From the NCBI GenBank assembly GCA_900557405.1, contig USSF01000090.1, forward strand, positions 1 through 5,109: a DNA stretch of 5,109 nt. The letters are read 5' to 3'. Below the pieces are notes generated by a model that was not told the DNA's origin, searched no databases, and saw only the letters and a program-made list of their open reading frames with translations. The stretch comes from an uncultured Prevotella sp. Its GTDB lineage: Bacteria > Bacteroidota > Bacteroidia > Bacteroidales > Bacteroidaceae. The position numbers were made by a program, and so were the translations under genes. This document shows, one piece after another, positions 5,011-5,109 of this stretch (its first letter is position 1; each line of letters begins with the position of its first letter).

Positions 5011-5045
5011 TCCTTTTTTGATGCATAGGGATTATAAACGGATTT

Positions 5046-5063
5046 GCAAGCGTTACCGCTTGC
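5046..5063. repeat. Short GC-rich hairpin
   Basis: GCAAGCG (5046-5052) and CGCTTGC (5057-5063) form a perfect 7-bp stem with a TTAC loop. It lies just after another CGGATT copy (5039-5044). No T-run follows on either strand. Its role is unknown. Confidence 0.5.
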
Positions 5064-5109
5064 GGCTGGTTCTTGACCACGAGATTTGTCGAAGACCCAC
5101 TGACCAAAG

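Larger units (their letters stand above)
4810..5109. other. Gene-free stretch rich in palindromes and short repeats
   Basis: I find no credible gene on either strand here. The frame open on the minus strand to 4982 crosses strong hairpins and does not look like protein. The stretch holds a CGCAGCGAAGCGAG block (4870-4883), three hairpins listed separately, and repeated CGGATT motifs. Such compact palindromic blocks recall dispersed intergenic repeats of Bacteroidetes genomes, which is recollection rather than a result. It probably spans the upstream region of the Cys-motif gene and the spacer toward a gene beyond the right edge. Confidence 0.5.

Overview
The window looks like chromosome of a gut- or mouth-type Bacteroidales bacterium; Prevotella/Segatella or Bacteroides is my best guess, not proven. 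The grounds are: the last gene of the ribosomal alpha operon is an L17 with a long Ala/Lys/Glu tail; start codons follow A-rich leaders, mostly without Shine-Dalgarno sequences; promoter-like octamers match the Bacteroidetes -7 consensus TAnnTTTG; and the accessory genes belong to families expanded in this phylum (AAA-ATPase_like/PDDEXK_9, VapE with a DUF3874-like end, and a Cys-rich small protein that recalls DUF6078).

Left part (1-970): conserved core. The 3' end of rpoA, a 76-nt spacer with a strong hairpin, rplQ, and a textbook intrinsic terminator close the ribosomal protein operon.

Middle (971-2661): an independent transcription unit. Two 23-bp direct repeats exactly 40 bp apart, each an inverted-repeat operator-like site resembling the E. 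coli HipB operator pattern, lie just upstream of a perfect TAnnTTTG octamer. They precede a 520-aa ATPase fused to a PD-(D/E)XK nuclease-like domain, transcribed rightward.

Right part (2662-5109): a leftward accessory module, convergent with the ATPase gene. Reading along the minus strand it holds a gene-free block of palindromes and short repeats (about 4861-5109), a promoter with an inverted repeat over its -33 region, a 152-aa Cys-motif protein, an array of short repeats phased at 22 bp (partly 11 bp), an intrinsic terminator, then a VapE-family superfamily-3-like helicase that lacks the usual N-terminal primase/VirE_N part and has both canonical P-loop glycines replaced. The convergent junction contains six copies of the heptamer GTGAGGG/CCCTCAC in 140 bp.

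A VapE helicase beside a phased repeat array and a putative zinc-binding protein suggests a replication or phage-satellite-type remnant inserted beside the core operon. No integrase, attachment site or cargo gene is visible, so this remains inference. I see no tRNA, rRNA or CRISPR array.
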